Source: Chlorops oryzae (taxonomy: Eukaryota; Arthropoda; Insecta; Diptera; Chloropidae). Taken from it: a stretch of DNA of 64,000 nucleotides. Below the pieces are notes generated by a model that did not search any database, was not told the origin of the DNA, and saw only the letters and a program-made list of their open reading frames with translations. Location: positions 84,608,779-84,672,778 of the forward strand of contig CM035808.1 in assembly GCA_020466095.1 (NCBI GenBank), written 5' to 3'. Below, piece by piece: positions 1-11,917 of this stretch (within the stretch, counting starts at the first letter, position 1; each line of letters opens with the position of its first letter). The position numbers were made by a program, and so were the translations under genes.

Positions 1-1456
1 AACGAAACGATCTCAATAATAAAGGATGCCGTGGAAAAGGATAGAGCATCCATGAACACACTTTTCGCAAGCATGACATTGGGAAATAAAGAAGTATTGA
101 AAAGCTTGCGATACCATGACCAAATGTTGAAATTAAAAAGCATAGAAGAAAAAGTAAACATTATACAGGACAGCATTTCATCGGCAAAAAATGGGATAGT
201 ACACCCAAACATTCTGACAACAGAAGAGGTGGAAAATTTTAAAGTGGACTTCTATAAAACAAAGTTAATTAGAGTGGGTGTGCTATCATATGCAAACAAC
301 GCAATAATTATAGCTATCAAAATCCCGAAAACTTTCATCAAAGTCGAGGTGAAATTAATAATGCCAATGCCAAACAAACAGCACTTACAGGTAATCGAAA
401 AAAATGAATGGGTAACCACAATCGATAGCATTATATACACTTTCAGAGAAAATGAAATTTTAAATGAATTGGAACAAAGCAACCATTGCGTCTTCCACAA
501 CAAATGCAAAATGGAATTCAACAATGAAACTTCAGTTCATAATATAGATGATGGAACGCTCATAATAAAAAATGCGATGCAAGAAGAAATAATGCAGAAC
601 TGCGACAAAAGGACACTGATTGTTGATAAGAATGCATTATTGTCATTTTCAAACTGCATAGTGCAGATTGGCAATCAAAATTTCACCAATGAACGAACGA
701 TAATGGAAGACAAATACTTTTACCCTGAAACACAAAACCTGACAACACGATTCGACGAAATCCTAACTCTTGGCGACATTCACACAAAAAGTTTTAGAAA
801 CAGAAAATTAATCGAGGAATTAACCATGCACAGAAACATCTCATACGGAATAAGCAGCACAGTGCTACTTTTAGCCTTAGCTGGGGTGTGCCTGATGTAC
901 GGCTGCTTACGGAAAAGAAAATTAAAGGTGGAGAACAAAATAAAAATCCACGAATCGATGCCAACAAAACCTTCATTCCATAGCTTAAAATAAGAATTTT
1001 TCTTGATTCACGAAAAAAAAATTTGGGCGATAGAAAAAGACGTAGCAGCCGAATAAACTGGTTTTAAATGCACCACTATCTTGATCAGTGTTGCCGAATT
1101 CATCCAATGGATTCAAAAGTCATACAAAATTGTATTAAGAAAATTTAGATTTTTTCGTCAATCAATTGTAGCATATTTTTTTCATTCAAAATTGTTGATT
1201 CACGAAATCTTAATTCACGAAAGTAGTTTTTTTGATTCACAAAATTAAATCTTGATTCACATTTTCTGCGTGAAGAGGGCTTATTTTAAGCTATGCTTCA
1301 TTCACAACAGAGACAGAAGGTCGGGGAGGCAGTAGACCAAGCCAAATACCGCCACCACCGCCACCTCCCCAGACAAGACCTCCAAAAAGAAGGGAGAGTA
1401 TCCGAACACTAGTCAGACGATTCCAAGAACAAGAAGAGAGTTCCTCGAAAGTCTGA
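1..1456 (+). pseudogene. Errantivirus-type envelope (env), 3' part, split by a MITE
   Basis: This is the C-terminal two thirds of an insect endogenous-retrovirus envelope protein, a membrane glycoprotein of the baculovirus-F-like class. The frame is open from the first base, so the gene runs off the left edge. It aligns along its length with the env at 55.0-56.8 kb (shared blocks such as IQDSI..AKNG, LTT.E, FSN near residue 210, SYG before the membrane segment). A hydrophobic stretch (about 842-895, VLLLALAGV) followed by CLRKRK is the transmembrane segment and start of the cytoplasmic tail. The frame meets a stop at 991 only because a 317-bp MITE sits at 979-1295. Beyond it, from 1304, the same codon phase continues for 50 codons of proline- and arginine-rich tail to a stop at 1454-1456. 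Function as an entry protein is family knowledge; this copy is broken. Confidence 0.85.
979..1295. mobile_element. hAT-like MITE inserted in env tail
   Basis: Perfect 16-bp terminal inverted repeats (CATAGCTTAAAATAAG at 979-994 and its complement at 1280-1295) enclose 317 bp of AT-rich non-coding DNA. They are flanked by an exact 8-bp direct repeat CTTCATTC (971-978 and 1296-1303). An 8-bp target duplication is the hallmark of hAT transposons; the absence of a transposase frame makes this a non-autonomous copy. The interior contains repeated TTGATTCACGAAA words. Confidence 0.88.
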
Positions 1457-2535
1457 ATAGCATTGAAGAAAAAAAAAAGAAAAAAAAAAAAACGACGACA
1501 CTAATAAGCAACAACATTTCCATTTTACAAGAATGAACACAGACGCTCATGCGCCGAGAGTTAGTAAGAGCTTAAGCCTAAATATTAAGACACTGATACA
1601 TTTTACATCAACGCAAGTACCACCATGGATCGCTCCGTATAAGATCACGTCATCCGTATTATTATCGAAAACGCCTAAGAAAACATTTAAATGAAATTTT
1701 TGTATAAAAAAAAGGGGTATTGGAACAACTCACCCGAAGGGGACAGATGCCCCCTTTACGATGCCACTGTCACGTTCTCTTCGAGAGAGGTAACTCAGGC
1801 ACTCTATTTATGAAAAACAACAAAACAAAAAAAAAAAAAAAACCAAACAAAAATTTTTTCAAAATAAAAAATAACTATTTCATGGTCACACTCACCAGAA
1901 AGAACGCTGGCAACCAAATAAGATGAAAACCCCGCTGGGAACTCACCCACGTGATCGTCTGGAAAGCGTTACTAGTTCCAGACAGAACCCGTGGACGCGA
2001 ACTCCGGTTGGGTGGAAAACGTATTTACAACCACACATTAACTTTCACACGACACGTTGTACAGCCCAAAGGTAAATCGATCACACAATTGTCTGGAAAA
2101 ATCATACCAAACACAAACAAACTGCGTAACACTATCTCCGTTTGGGTGAAAATCATCAACTGCACGAAAAATAAGTACTTTATACCAACAAAAACTTTTG
2201 TATTAACAAAACAAATCACTACAAGTACACTCCACCATCAACCAGAACTTTTTGAATACATCAGAAGATATCAAACGAGAAAACTCAGAGGATGAGGTGT
2301 ACACGAACAAATCTGCCATGCAGCACAGTTATAACTGAAATCAAAAATTCCTAAAGCCCATTTCGGTAATAACTTGATGCACCGTCATCACAAATTAACG
2401 CGAGAAATCAACAGCCGCAAGTAACACATTTTGGTATTTTGTCTTCTCTTCTGGCGATAGAAAGGCAAACACAGTGGGACGAATTGCGATTTTATATATT
2501 AAACATTTAAAAAAAAAAAATTCTCTTTTCGTTAA

Positions 2536-2575
<40 letters not shown>

Positions 2576-4126
2576 TTTTTGACGATATAAAAGTATTTGC
2601 ATGAATGTTATATACATGCACATATTTTAACTATCAATCATCGAAGTATCTCAAGCATACAGTAGAAGCATTCGGATGCACAACTGACGCATTCCAATAA
2701 AGTCGATAAACGACCAATTAATTTTGCAAGAAATATTTGCATGTATGCGAAATGCACGCATCCACATATTTATAAAAGCAACTGTGCACATACTTCTAGA
2801 TGAAAAACAAAAAAAACAAAAATAAGTAAATCAAATATTATATGCACACTTATATTTACAGATCCAAAAGTATTTGCATGGATGGCAAATATATACATGC
2901 ACATACTTCAGAGATGACGACATAAGTACCTACATATATCTGAAGTTTTTTTTAAACGCGATCAAAGTTTAACGAAAAGAAATGCACACAGATATGTTTT
3001 GTCCGTTTATGAAATTTAAGCTACCTTGAAAGCGCTGTGCATTCAAAAACATACATATGTACATTCATCATCATCAAGATCCATCCACAAAATTTTTTAT
3101 ATAAGTTTTCAAACCTTAAACTTTGTAAGAGGGGGAAGGGGTCTATTATGATCTAGTATTATTACAAATTGAAAAAAAAAAAAATTCATTTCCATATTGT
3201 CTATACCTAAAATGAGAAAAGTATTTGCATGGATGGTCGTTCATGCATGCACATGCTTACAATTTAAGACATAAGTATATCAAATGTTAAGAGCTTATGT
3301 CGCACGATCAAAGTCGAATGATCAAGTAAAGTTAATAAGCAAGCATATAGCAAGCTTCATTCGCATTCAAAACCATACAATCATGCATACATACATAAAG
3401 CAAGCTTCATCCAAACTCATTCAAACTCAGAACATAAAATCACACATGGCTCACAAATATTATATGAAAACTAAGGGCTCATTTACACATTTGACGTTTG
3501 ACATCAAATTGAGTGAAAAATTTAAAATATTATCTCGTATAGAAAAAAAAAACGATTTTGACGTAAAAATTCTTACGATTGTTTTGAAATAGATTTGACA
3601 AATGTATAAATTGCCCCCTAATATATATATAAATAAAAAACAAAATCAAAATATATGCAGGAATGGCTAAACTAAGAATTTCGAGAAGCTTTAAAGTAAA
3701 ATCATTAGAAAATATAATTTTGCTTCAACCTAAAAACTGACAGAAATATATGTTTAAAATGTAATACAGAGAGAATACAAATGAATATATAAAAGAAATT
3801 GTTAAACTTTTTGATTGAAATAGTAACAACAACAACAGCGCGAGAGACCAATGAAACTCGCAATACAACACCAGACACTTCAAAAGGCAGTACAACAACT
3901 ATGGTATAATCAAGAAGCAGCACGTCAACCACACCAATATCAGCTACTATAGCATAACCAATGACATTGCCGGGTCTACAAACAACGGTGGAATTAACAA
4001 AATTTCAACGCAGCCATGCAGCAAGCACCTTAAGTCGAAAAGTCGTTTCACCACACGGAGGTCACAACAAGATATGACTTGATGAAAAGTCACGATGCTC
4101 GTGACTTTGCTGAAGGAGGGGAGGAA
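1457..4126. other. AT-rich non-coding stretch between env and an LTR
   Basis: No convincing gene is seen. Possible 3' region of the env element at first (polypurine-like AAAAAAAAGGGG near 1707-1718, then a GC-rich hairpin AAGGGG...CCCCTT at 1737-1756), then poly-A runs (about 2505-2570) and a degenerate repeat with ATTTGCAT words (listed separately). The last 15 bases (GAAGGAGGGGAGGAA) form a purine tract directly before an LTR. Open frames here are short and of low complexity. Confidence 0.5.
2590..3270. repeat. Degenerate repeat with ATTTGCAT octamers
   Basis: Four related units start near 2592, 2737, 2868 and 3221. Each has ATTTGCATG followed 10-20 bases later by a CATGCACAT-like word (GCACGCATCCACAT in the second), and three lie close to GACATAAGTA- or ATAAAAGTA-type words. 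The octamer and the downstream CATGCA form an imperfect hairpin in each unit. Spacing is irregular (about 131-353 bp). Confidence 0.6.
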
Positions 4127-4875
4127 TGTTGTGTGTCACAACCGCACAAACAGTTCCTATACCTTATTTCGATATGCGATAAAGTACAACAACGAAAACA
4201 CCGACGTTCAGAATCAATAAAACATTAACGCTGACGTAAACAATCAAAGCCAATGACCGCAAATACTAAGAACATCAGACGATTGGATCGGGCGAGTGAG
4301 CGGCAAGACGAAATGGCCGAAACAGCTAGTCAGCAATTATGTCGCATAAGCTATGCACAAGAAGTTCATCGTCTTAAATACTGACCTGCTCCAATAATAA
4401 TAACAACAACAACACGTAGCAGGCGAAGACTGGAATAAAGCTGACGCTAGAAGTATTAAGCAACAGCAGCACGCAACAACAATGAGTAAGCTGACCTGAT
4501 CGGCCTGATATATGTTATTTGGAACACGCAACAACAACAATCGAGATGACCCAGAAGAGTGTCGCAACAACCGATATTGCTAGAACAGCAATATATCTTT
4601 ATTTAAACTGAGATTCGTGCACTGGCAGAGGACTACGATCAGAACCGTGAACCGAAGTATTCAGTAAATCTCAACTTTAACGCACCTACTCACGAGCCAG
4701 GACGTTGAAGTGTGGATCTCCGTGTTAGCTAGGGAATAGCTCAGTTAAGTTAGTTAGCTTAAGGATTTAATGTTACGCCTTAAAGTAAATCAATAAATGC
4801 TATATTCAATATTAAACGGTCTCGAGTAATTCCTTGCGTTAAGCTACTTAGACGCGCTCCCTAGACGACACAACA
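4127..4875 (+). mobile_element. LTR of an errantivirus-like/Ty3 element
   Basis: A 749-bp LTR starts TGTTGTGTGTCACAAC directly after the purine tract GAAGGAGGGGAGGAA (PPT) and ends ...GACGACACAACA. It is followed by TTTA and a TGGCGCAGCCGG primer-binding site at 4880-4891. A polyadenylation-like AATAAA (in TCAATAAATGC) lies near 4790. The start TGTTGTG and end ACAACA match the LTRs of the elements at 27.4 kb and 56.8 kb, so this is a relative of that group. Confidence 0.85.
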
Positions 4876-4879
4876 TTTA

Positions 4880-4891
4880 TGGCGCAGCCGG
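4880..4891 (+). promoter_or_regulatory. Primer-binding site TGGCGCAGCCGG
   Basis: The 12 bases four positions after the LTR end match the primer-binding sites of elements B, C and D2 in this window. The 17.6/297 group is known for a very similar TGGCGCAGTCGG site, thought to pair with tRNA-Ser. Confidence 0.8.
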
Positions 4892-4895
4892 TAGG

Positions 4896-5103
4896 ATCTC
4901 AACTTTAACGCACCTACTCACGAGCCAGGACGTTGAAGTGTGGATCTCCGTGTTAGCTAGGGAATAGCTCATAAAAGTTAGTTAGCTTAAGGATTTAATG
5001 TTACGCCTTAAAGTAAATCAATAAATGCTATATTCAATATTAATCGGTCTCGAGTAATTCCTTGCGTTAAGCTACTTAGACGCGCTCCCTAGACGACACA
5101 ACA
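4896..5103 (+). repeat. Second copy of the LTR 3' end, directly after the PBS
   Basis: Bases 4896-5103 repeat 4668-4875 nearly base for base at an offset of 228 bp and end in the same CACAACA. With the PBS between them, this is an LTR-PBS-partial LTR array: a deletion derivative that removed the whole interior, or two tandem insertions that recombined. Confidence 0.85.
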
Positions 5104-5603
5104 CGCGACTAGAATTATTGCGGTAGCCAGGATTACATTATTGGAGTTAGATGTTTGTCGCATTTGATGAGTTTTATGAACACTTGCAGAAGAATTTGAT
5201 GATGTCGATTCTGACAGATTGCCAACTGGCGCTACAGTTTCTTCACTTCGATGGAGCAGAGAGTCATGACGTTGTTTACACACACGACATAAAACCTTTG
5301 ATGGAAACTCGGACACCATGTGGTTAATCCGAAGGCAGTTAATACACAATTGTTTTTTTTAACCTTTTCGAAACGTTGCTGCACATTTAGTGCAAGAAAA
5401 ACTTGACACGTATGGATGTTGTGGCTACGTTTGTTGCACGCCTTGCACACTGTATCCGTACTCGCTTTTGCTGTGAGTGAATGTTGTTTTGCTCTTTTTG
5501 ATGTAGTGGATTGATCATTTTTTGATGCAGTTGACTGCGTGGTACCACGATTATTTGCAGCGAGTTGTTGGCATCGTTTATCTAGCATAGCTAACCATGC
5601 CAT
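5104..5603 (-). pseudogene. BEL/Pao gag, zinc-knuckle C-terminal part
   Basis: Read on the minus strand, two overlapping frames give the characteristic end of a BEL/Pao Gag: a CKAC...H...C knuckle, an RFEKVK stretch, then CINCL...H, CRVCKQRHDSLLH. A frameshift near 5340 separates the two pieces. The N-terminal half of the same gag is at 7.6-8.5 kb, so a roughly 2-kb insertion lies between. Gag would coat and package the element RNA; this copy is dead. Confidence 0.8.
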
Positions 5604-7632
5604 CTGCTTTTGGGTAAAAAAAAGGAAAATCCTTCCAACTTTAGCCCTTTCGCGGGATTTCGGAATGGAAAAAAAAGGTCAAAAAAAGGATATCGAAAAC
5701 CAAAATGTTCGGACGTAAATTCATAATTTATTACGTATATAGTATATACTTATAATTTAAATCAATCTAGTAATTTTTTCTTCTTCAAACGAAAAAACAA
5801 GTGAATTTTTCATTTCCAACTTGTGTTATGTTATGTATACGAATCTCCGAATTGATTTGCTTTAGAAATACCTTTATATCGTGGAAATGGTTTGTGCTGC
5901 AGTTCTGATTTTTAATACATTTACACAAAATTAATTGGCCAACAATTTAAAATATCGTTTTTGGAAGGGGGACTGCTAATGGGTGATCTGTGTTTATTTA
6001 AAGTCCAAAAAAAAAAAAATTCGTTCATAAAATTTTCAAATTTTCGACTTTGAGCATCATTTTACACCATTATTTTAACTTTTTGTAAGTTATTTTTGAT
6101 GTCATATTAAATAATGATGTTTTAAGTACACAAAAGTTTTAAACATTTTGAAATATTTTAAACCATATTTGAAAAAAAAAGAGTTTAAAAAATGCAATGG
6201 TAGTAAAAACTTCTTACGCGATTTTCTCGAAACTTTGGCGTGATGGAAGTTTTTTGATATTTTTCAATTTTTCAGCACACAAAAGTCTAATAGAAACACT
6301 ACTGCAACTCAAAAGGAGAAAATAAAATTTCAATTTTGCAGGCCTGTGTTATTAAATATTTCTATTCAGCGATACGAAGTAGAAACACTTTCGTCTCTCC
6401 ACTTTCTAATTTTTTCATGGCAGCATTACATTTGAACACTTCCGTATTGTGCATGTATTTTTGAGGCATTTCCATTTGCATCAAACAATAGTCGGCAATT
6501 GTAAGGTTTATCAGCAACTTTTTCTGCAATAGCCTCTATGGACTATTGCTGAATTCATCATTGAAAATTAACATTTCGATGTCCTAGGAAATGTATAGTT
6601 TTGATATATTTTTCGGTCCGCTATCGCTGAAATCTTAATTTGAAAATGGTCGAAATAGTCATGAATAGCACGCGTGTTTTCGGTCCCCTATCGCGGAAAT
6701 TATAGCTTACATAGGTTACATATGGTAAGGCATAGTGAAGGACCTCTTCCTTTGAAAATGCAAAAAAAAAATTCATATATGAATTCTAAAATGAAAAAAA
6801 GATTGTTGAATTCATTGTAGAAAATATTCATGTTTGGAGGATTTTTAAATCGGAAAAAACTAGTTTTATATTCAAAATCAGTTCGTTTCATAAAAAAAAA
6901 AATAAAAAAGGTAAATAGATATAAATAAATAAAAACAAAAAGGTTATTCAACCCAATAATTTAAAAGTAATAAGATATTTTAATGAGATCATAAACTATT
7001 TGAACATAGTTTTATGTGTTAACTCCTTGACTGTCGCACTTCAAAAGACAAACTTTATTATTCCACTTTTTCTTCTCTGCATTTCCACGAAAATGTACAG
7101 TTTCTTATGCGTTTATGCGTTCATAAGAAAAAACTCAGAAATAGTAAGGCAAAAATTCGGCGATAGCGGACCGAGGAGTTCTTCAGAACTTCATCAATTT
7201 TCTTCTGAACCATAAAACACAAAAAATGACAAAAAACAATGGATGAGATTTGCAAAACTTCTTGGTCCGCTATCGCCGAATATTTGCCTTACTATTCCTG
7301 ATATTTTTCGAGACTACATATCTTACTTATTTCATCGACGAATTCTTACAAGAATAAATTCATGCAAGACCCAATTGCCGACTGGGATAGTCAGTGCTGT
7401 CATCGTTTACATGTATTATATTTTCTGCGCAGTGACCTTTTCGTTTTTTACCAAAAAAAAAAAAAATTAATGTTTAGAGGGATTAGTGCTTTGTTTGAGA
7501 AAAAAGGAGAAATAAGGTTTTTAAATAGTGAAAAAAGGACTATTAAAATTAAAAAAAGGATTTTTAGCTCGTTCACGGGATAGACTTTTGGATGGCGAAA
7601 AAAAGGAGTATCCCGCGAAAAAAAGGACAAAT
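5604..7632. mobile_element. Unclassified AT-rich insertion within BEL gag
   Basis: About 2 kb of non-coding, strongly AT-rich DNA splits the BEL gag. Its edges read CCATCTG... on the left and ...CAAATGG on the right, a short imperfect inverted repeat, with palindromic CATG on both sides; the exact ends are not settled. The word CGGTCCGCTATCGC recurs four times inside (about 6614, 6680, 7153 inverted, 7263). No transposase is visible. Confidence 0.5.
7140..7295. repeat. 40-bp inverted repeat (hairpin) with GATAGCGGACC core
   Basis: Arms at about 7140-7180 and 7254-7295 are near-perfect inverted copies (ATAGTAAGGCAAA.ATTCGG, then CGATAGCGGACC) around a loop of about 75 bases. Two further copies of the core occur at 6611-6632 and 6677-6700. 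Confidence 0.65.
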
Positions 7633-8470
7633 GGCATGGTTAAGCATAGCACAACATAAATCCCATGAGGGTAATTTCGAATCCAATTGCTCATTCCACC
7701 TTTGCTTGGTTTGTGAATCAACCTTGCTAAGCGCGATGTGAATCTTAACAGCATCGCATATTTTATAACGTGATCCTAATGATTGGAGCGATTTATAAAG
7801 GCCGAGATCGTGTCAACAATGTGACGAGAATCTTTAGAATCTGCCTTTTTTGCCTTTTCTACATCAAAACTGGCAGCAACGTTTTCCAAAAATATGAGTA
7901 CATCATTATCATATCTATCTTTTAGTCGATCAAGTGCTTTAGTGTAGTTCAACTCCGTTACTTGAAATGCCTGTACTGTAGCTAGCGCCTCTCCATGCAA
8001 ACATGTCAACAAATGGTTAAATTTCTCGATCTTCAAAATACTTTTATCATTGTCAACTAAAGTCTTCAACGTTTTGATGATTGTTTTGTAAGCTAAGTTC
8101 TTCCCATCAAATCGAGGCAATTTCAGATTCGGAAGATGATGGTTTGACATTGTAGGGAATAATACAGACTGATTCACGGCACTAAAACTTCTACAGTCAT
8201 GCCTTCGACAAGGCGTTAATGTTTTCACAGCAATATATGTTTCATCAATGTCTGAGCGCCCGACATCATTCGAATCTTAACGTTCAATCTGAGATTGATA
8301 GTACATGCATTGCTTGTAGTACGCATCAATTATGCTGACACGGCACTCAAATTCTATATGCGACAAATTAGAATTGCTTACAATTGTATTTTTCGTGCGT
8401 GTTAAACAAGCCTTTCAATTACCACGTAATTGCTTTAGCTCGGCTTGCGAACTTATTTTTTCTTCAGTCA
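7633..8470 (-). pseudogene. BEL/Pao gag, N-terminal DUF1759-type part
   Basis: The minus strand gives LPNLKLPRFDGK, later EKFNHLLTCLHGEAL, NYTKALDRLKDRYDN and, after a frameshift, KLPSWD. These are the conserved blocks of the DUF1759-type Gag region of BEL/Pao retrotransposons. A clean stretch of 150 codons runs 7776-8228; upstream (8230-8470) the same protein continues with frame breaks. Together with 5104-5603 it makes one interrupted gag. No pol follows in this neighbourhood. Confidence 0.8.
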
Positions 8471-9302
8471 TTATGCGTTACAGGCTGAACTAAACTAATA
8501 TGATCAATGTCAAATTCGAAGTGTGCTTGTTTAAGAGAATCAATCACAGACCTTTGCGGAGATAGGGCGATTCGAAGTCTAAGTACCTATGCACTCGTCA
8601 ACCTTCGAATGTGAACAAGCTGGAACGATGAATAGCGACGATGACGCTCTTCAAGCCTTGAATCGAAGATAATGATTCCGATGCTTACTAAATATGACCA
8701 GACGGTCTTCACGCCTTGAATCGAGAGAATGAAGACGACAAATTATTTAGAAGTAGAAAACAGATTGCGAAACAGTATTCAAGTTGCCCTCACGAGTTAT
8801 GTGAATGTACAATAACACTATCTGTTGCAAAACAATTGTTGTTGTATTTGACTGCAGCCAACGAACATTGCTATGCAATACGATGTGATCGAATTTATCT
8901 TAAATTCGTAGCTTGATGTTCATGTTTGTCAACCGAAAGCAATTATGCGATTCCAAAAATATTACAATTATTGAATTTATTAAGCACGAATTTTATGTTG
9001 TGGAGGATATTGTAATCTCCTGGAGTATCGCCAAAATGTTGAAACACGAAATGTAGAAATTGCCGTTTTACTTTCCTGTGGTTCGAAACAGGGAATGTAC
9101 AGTTTTGTTTTTGAACCGAGAATTCACAATCAATAAAACGCAACGATAAGTCTTCTTGACGTGACATTGACGACTAACTTTATAAGTCAATTTAATTGAT
9201 TTCTCAGGGGAACTGAGAGACTTTATCAATTTACAGCTTTGTGTTCGAAAGAGATGAAAAATGAATAGAAATGAATAATTACAATGTATGACAAAATAAA
9301 CA
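8471..9302. other. Non-coding stretch
   Basis: No gene or element is recognised. Two copies of a CTTCA(A/C)GCCTTGAATCGA word lie about 60 bp apart (8650 and 8708). Confidence 0.4.
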
Positions 9303-10087
9303 AGTAATTTGAAGCTTCTACGCCTTTTACTTCGGAAGTTACGAAAAATCTCCATTTGTTGGCTTGGCAGTGGGCGGACCATATAAATTTTTTTCCTACA
9401 CCATTCATTCGCCTTGGTCAACCTATGTTGCGGATTTGAAGCTTCTACACCATTTTCTTCGGAAGTTACGAAAAATCTATGTTTGTGGGCGTGGGAATGG
9501 GCGGGCCAGTTAAATTTTTTCCCTACACCTATCATTTGCCTTGGTCAACCTATGTTGCGAATTCGAAGCGTCTACGCCTATTCATTCGGAAGTTACGAAA
9601 AATCTTCACTTGTGGGCGTGGAAGTGGGCGGGCCATTCAAATTTTTTTCCTACACCTTCCATACGTCTTGGTCAACCTATGTTGCGAATTTGAAGCTTCT
9701 ACGCCTTTTACTTCACAAGTTACGATAAGCCCTTATTTGTGGGCGTGGCTCGAAGAAGGCGACGTCCATTTTTTGCCAGAATATGTCATTTTTTGTAGTT
9801 TACCAGCACACCAAATATCAATTTAATGTGTTGAGTGGTTCGCATTTTACTGCAAACACATTATATTCATTTTTGGGCGTAGCAGTGGGCGGATGTCTCC
9901 CATTTTTACTTAGGATTATAATTTACAGACGGACGGACGGACGGACGGACAGACGGACATGTCTAAATCGATTCAGTTTTTGATCCTGATCATATCTATA
10001 TATATATGTTTATATCTCCGAAGCTTAGTTCTATCTGTTACAGGATTCGCACAAAACTAATATACCCCGCTTACGCTGGGTATAAAA
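9303..10087 (+). mobile_element. mini-me-type element, copy 1, with 127-bp tandem repeats
   Basis: About four tandem units of roughly 127 bp (each with GTGGGCG.GG..GTGGGCGG, TTGGTCAACCTATGTTGCG and CTTCTACGCC) are followed by a GACGGACG run at 9929-9958, a conserved block ATGTCTAAATCGATTCAG, a (TA)n run, and the end TACCCCGCTTACGCTGGG before TATAAAA. The GTCY microsatellite, the conserved core of about 33 bp and the (TA)n are the description of dipteran mini-me elements. The long open frames across the repeats are by-products of a period not divisible by three, not genes. Confidence 0.75.
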
Positions 10088-11917
10088 ATGCATTATTAAT
10101 TACACTATGTAAAAAAATACGATTAAGTGAATTCAATGAAATTAACAATATTATTAAGAGAAAATAACTATTGAACGTTAGATTGAACAAGTTCTTTATT
10201 TTAATACGAGTTCAAAAAACAACCCGGATTAGGATTTGAATTCGTATGGGGTTTTATTTAAATAATTCATTGAAATTGTCGAATCTCAGCCTTCATGCAA
10301 AAAAGAATGCAAGGTCTATTAAACTTTTCAATAAATAATTCAGAATACGCATTAACGTTAACGTAAGCATACAGAACATAGCAAAACGACTTCTAGTGCC
10401 CAATCAACTTGAGCTGCCCAGAATTTTTATGCTCCTAACAAAGTATAAAATTTTTGAAGTGAAAACTTCAATAGGTGCGTTGAGCAGGGAGCAAATTTTT
10501 AGGTTCAAAATGCATTTGTATATGTTGTAACGCGTCACGCTGGTTGTATACGTATATCTCGGCTATATTAGTGTGCGTAGCTCTCAGTTAGAAGCATTTC
10601 TAAACAGTTTTATTTGATTCGACGACATAACACCCCAGTCGGCAATTTGATATTCCATGAATATCTTCTTTTGGGAATTCATTGATGACAAAGCAAAATA
10701 TTACGTCGTAAAAATTCGTGAGTGGTTAAAAACAAATTCCACGATAGCCATCATTTATTTTTATGACATCGCAATTATAATTTTGAACGACAAATTCCGC
10801 ATAGAAACTATTGCAAAAATAGTAATAGCTAAACATTGCATATTCCGACTGGGATTTGATTTACCTCGCTCTTGCTTTATCACTTTGACTGCGGTTCTCT
10901 CAGTTCATTCGATCTTCTTTCTTACTGCAGAGCAAAGATAGTATGCAAACGGTGGCCATTTAAAAAGATATAAAAGTGCCACAGCGATTCAAAAAGAGCC
11001 AATGTGAATTAAAAGAGGCCAACACTTATATTACATGTATATATGTACACAAATTTTGTGATGTGGATTAGGTCCGCTTAATCTAAATTATTTTGTGTGT
11101 TTGCACCGAAAATTGTTTGCTTTGAATTGGTCACTGAGTTATTTTTGTCGTGGCGTAATAAAGCCAAAAAAAAGCCAAATACAATGAAAACGAGCCACAC
11201 CGGCGACTGTAAAATATAGTGTCAGTTTTGCGCTAAAACGCCAATTGAGGCAGCCATGAGTCATATCTGCTCAATAATGCGTGTTTGTATGTTCCCAGCA
11301 GCATATAGTGTCGGCGGTGAACAAGTCCACGCGTCTTTCATTGCGTAAGCCTCGGTGATGTGCTCAGCATGAGAGTGCTGCGAGGTGGAGCGACATAGTC
11401 ATGCCAAATATAATTTTTAAATGCTCAGGATATCTCAATGCACTATGCACTTTTCCTATGAACGTTTCCATATACACATCGAATCATAGCACAAAAGTTG
11501 AACATGCAGTAGGCGGTTGTAGACGGTAGGCATTGTTGGCCGCTGGGACTGTTCATCGCTTCTGTAAGCAGCACTTTGGCCGCGTGGTACTAATAGAAAA
11601 CGAAAGCTGGACGTTGTAGTTCTTAGTATTGTCACTGAGCATGCAACATATTGTTTGCTTACTGGTATTGTTTACTCTATGCTGCAATGGAACGTGAAGT
11701 TTATTTTTATCCGGTGTCCTCGCATAATGATAAAGACCAAGATAAAAAATCTCATGAAACTAAAATAAAGATTAAAATCCAAAATTAAATCAGAACTAAG
11801 CGATATAGACATAGGAAAAAAATTGATGCTGCAATTAATTCGCGAATTTCTCAACATCAAACAATGACAGATGAAGAGGAGATAATAACAATACACAAAA
11901 AATTCTAACTTTTTGCG
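10088..11917. other. Non-coding stretch
   Basis: No convincing gene. A 94-codon frame at 10657-10941 has no recognisable motif. The word CCCAGTCGGCAA at 10634-10645 is the complement of TTGCCGACTGGG at 7376, suggesting a shared dispersed repeat end. Confidence 0.4.

Noticed and set aside
1720..2295. Frames of 68 and 114 codons after the env
   Set aside because: Low complexity, no motif, and within the presumed 3' region of the env element.
4337..4570. Minus-strand 77-codon cysteine/leucine-rich frame
   Set aside because: It is antisense within an LTR and derives from CAA/CAG-type repeats.
9414..9826. Overlapping open frames of 100-115 codons
   Set aside because: They lie on the 127-bp tandem repeats, whose period is not a multiple of three and keeps several frames open by chance; no protein motif.
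10657..10941. 94-codon frame starting MNIFFWEF
   Set aside because: No recognisable domain, splice or codon signal; left as non-coding.
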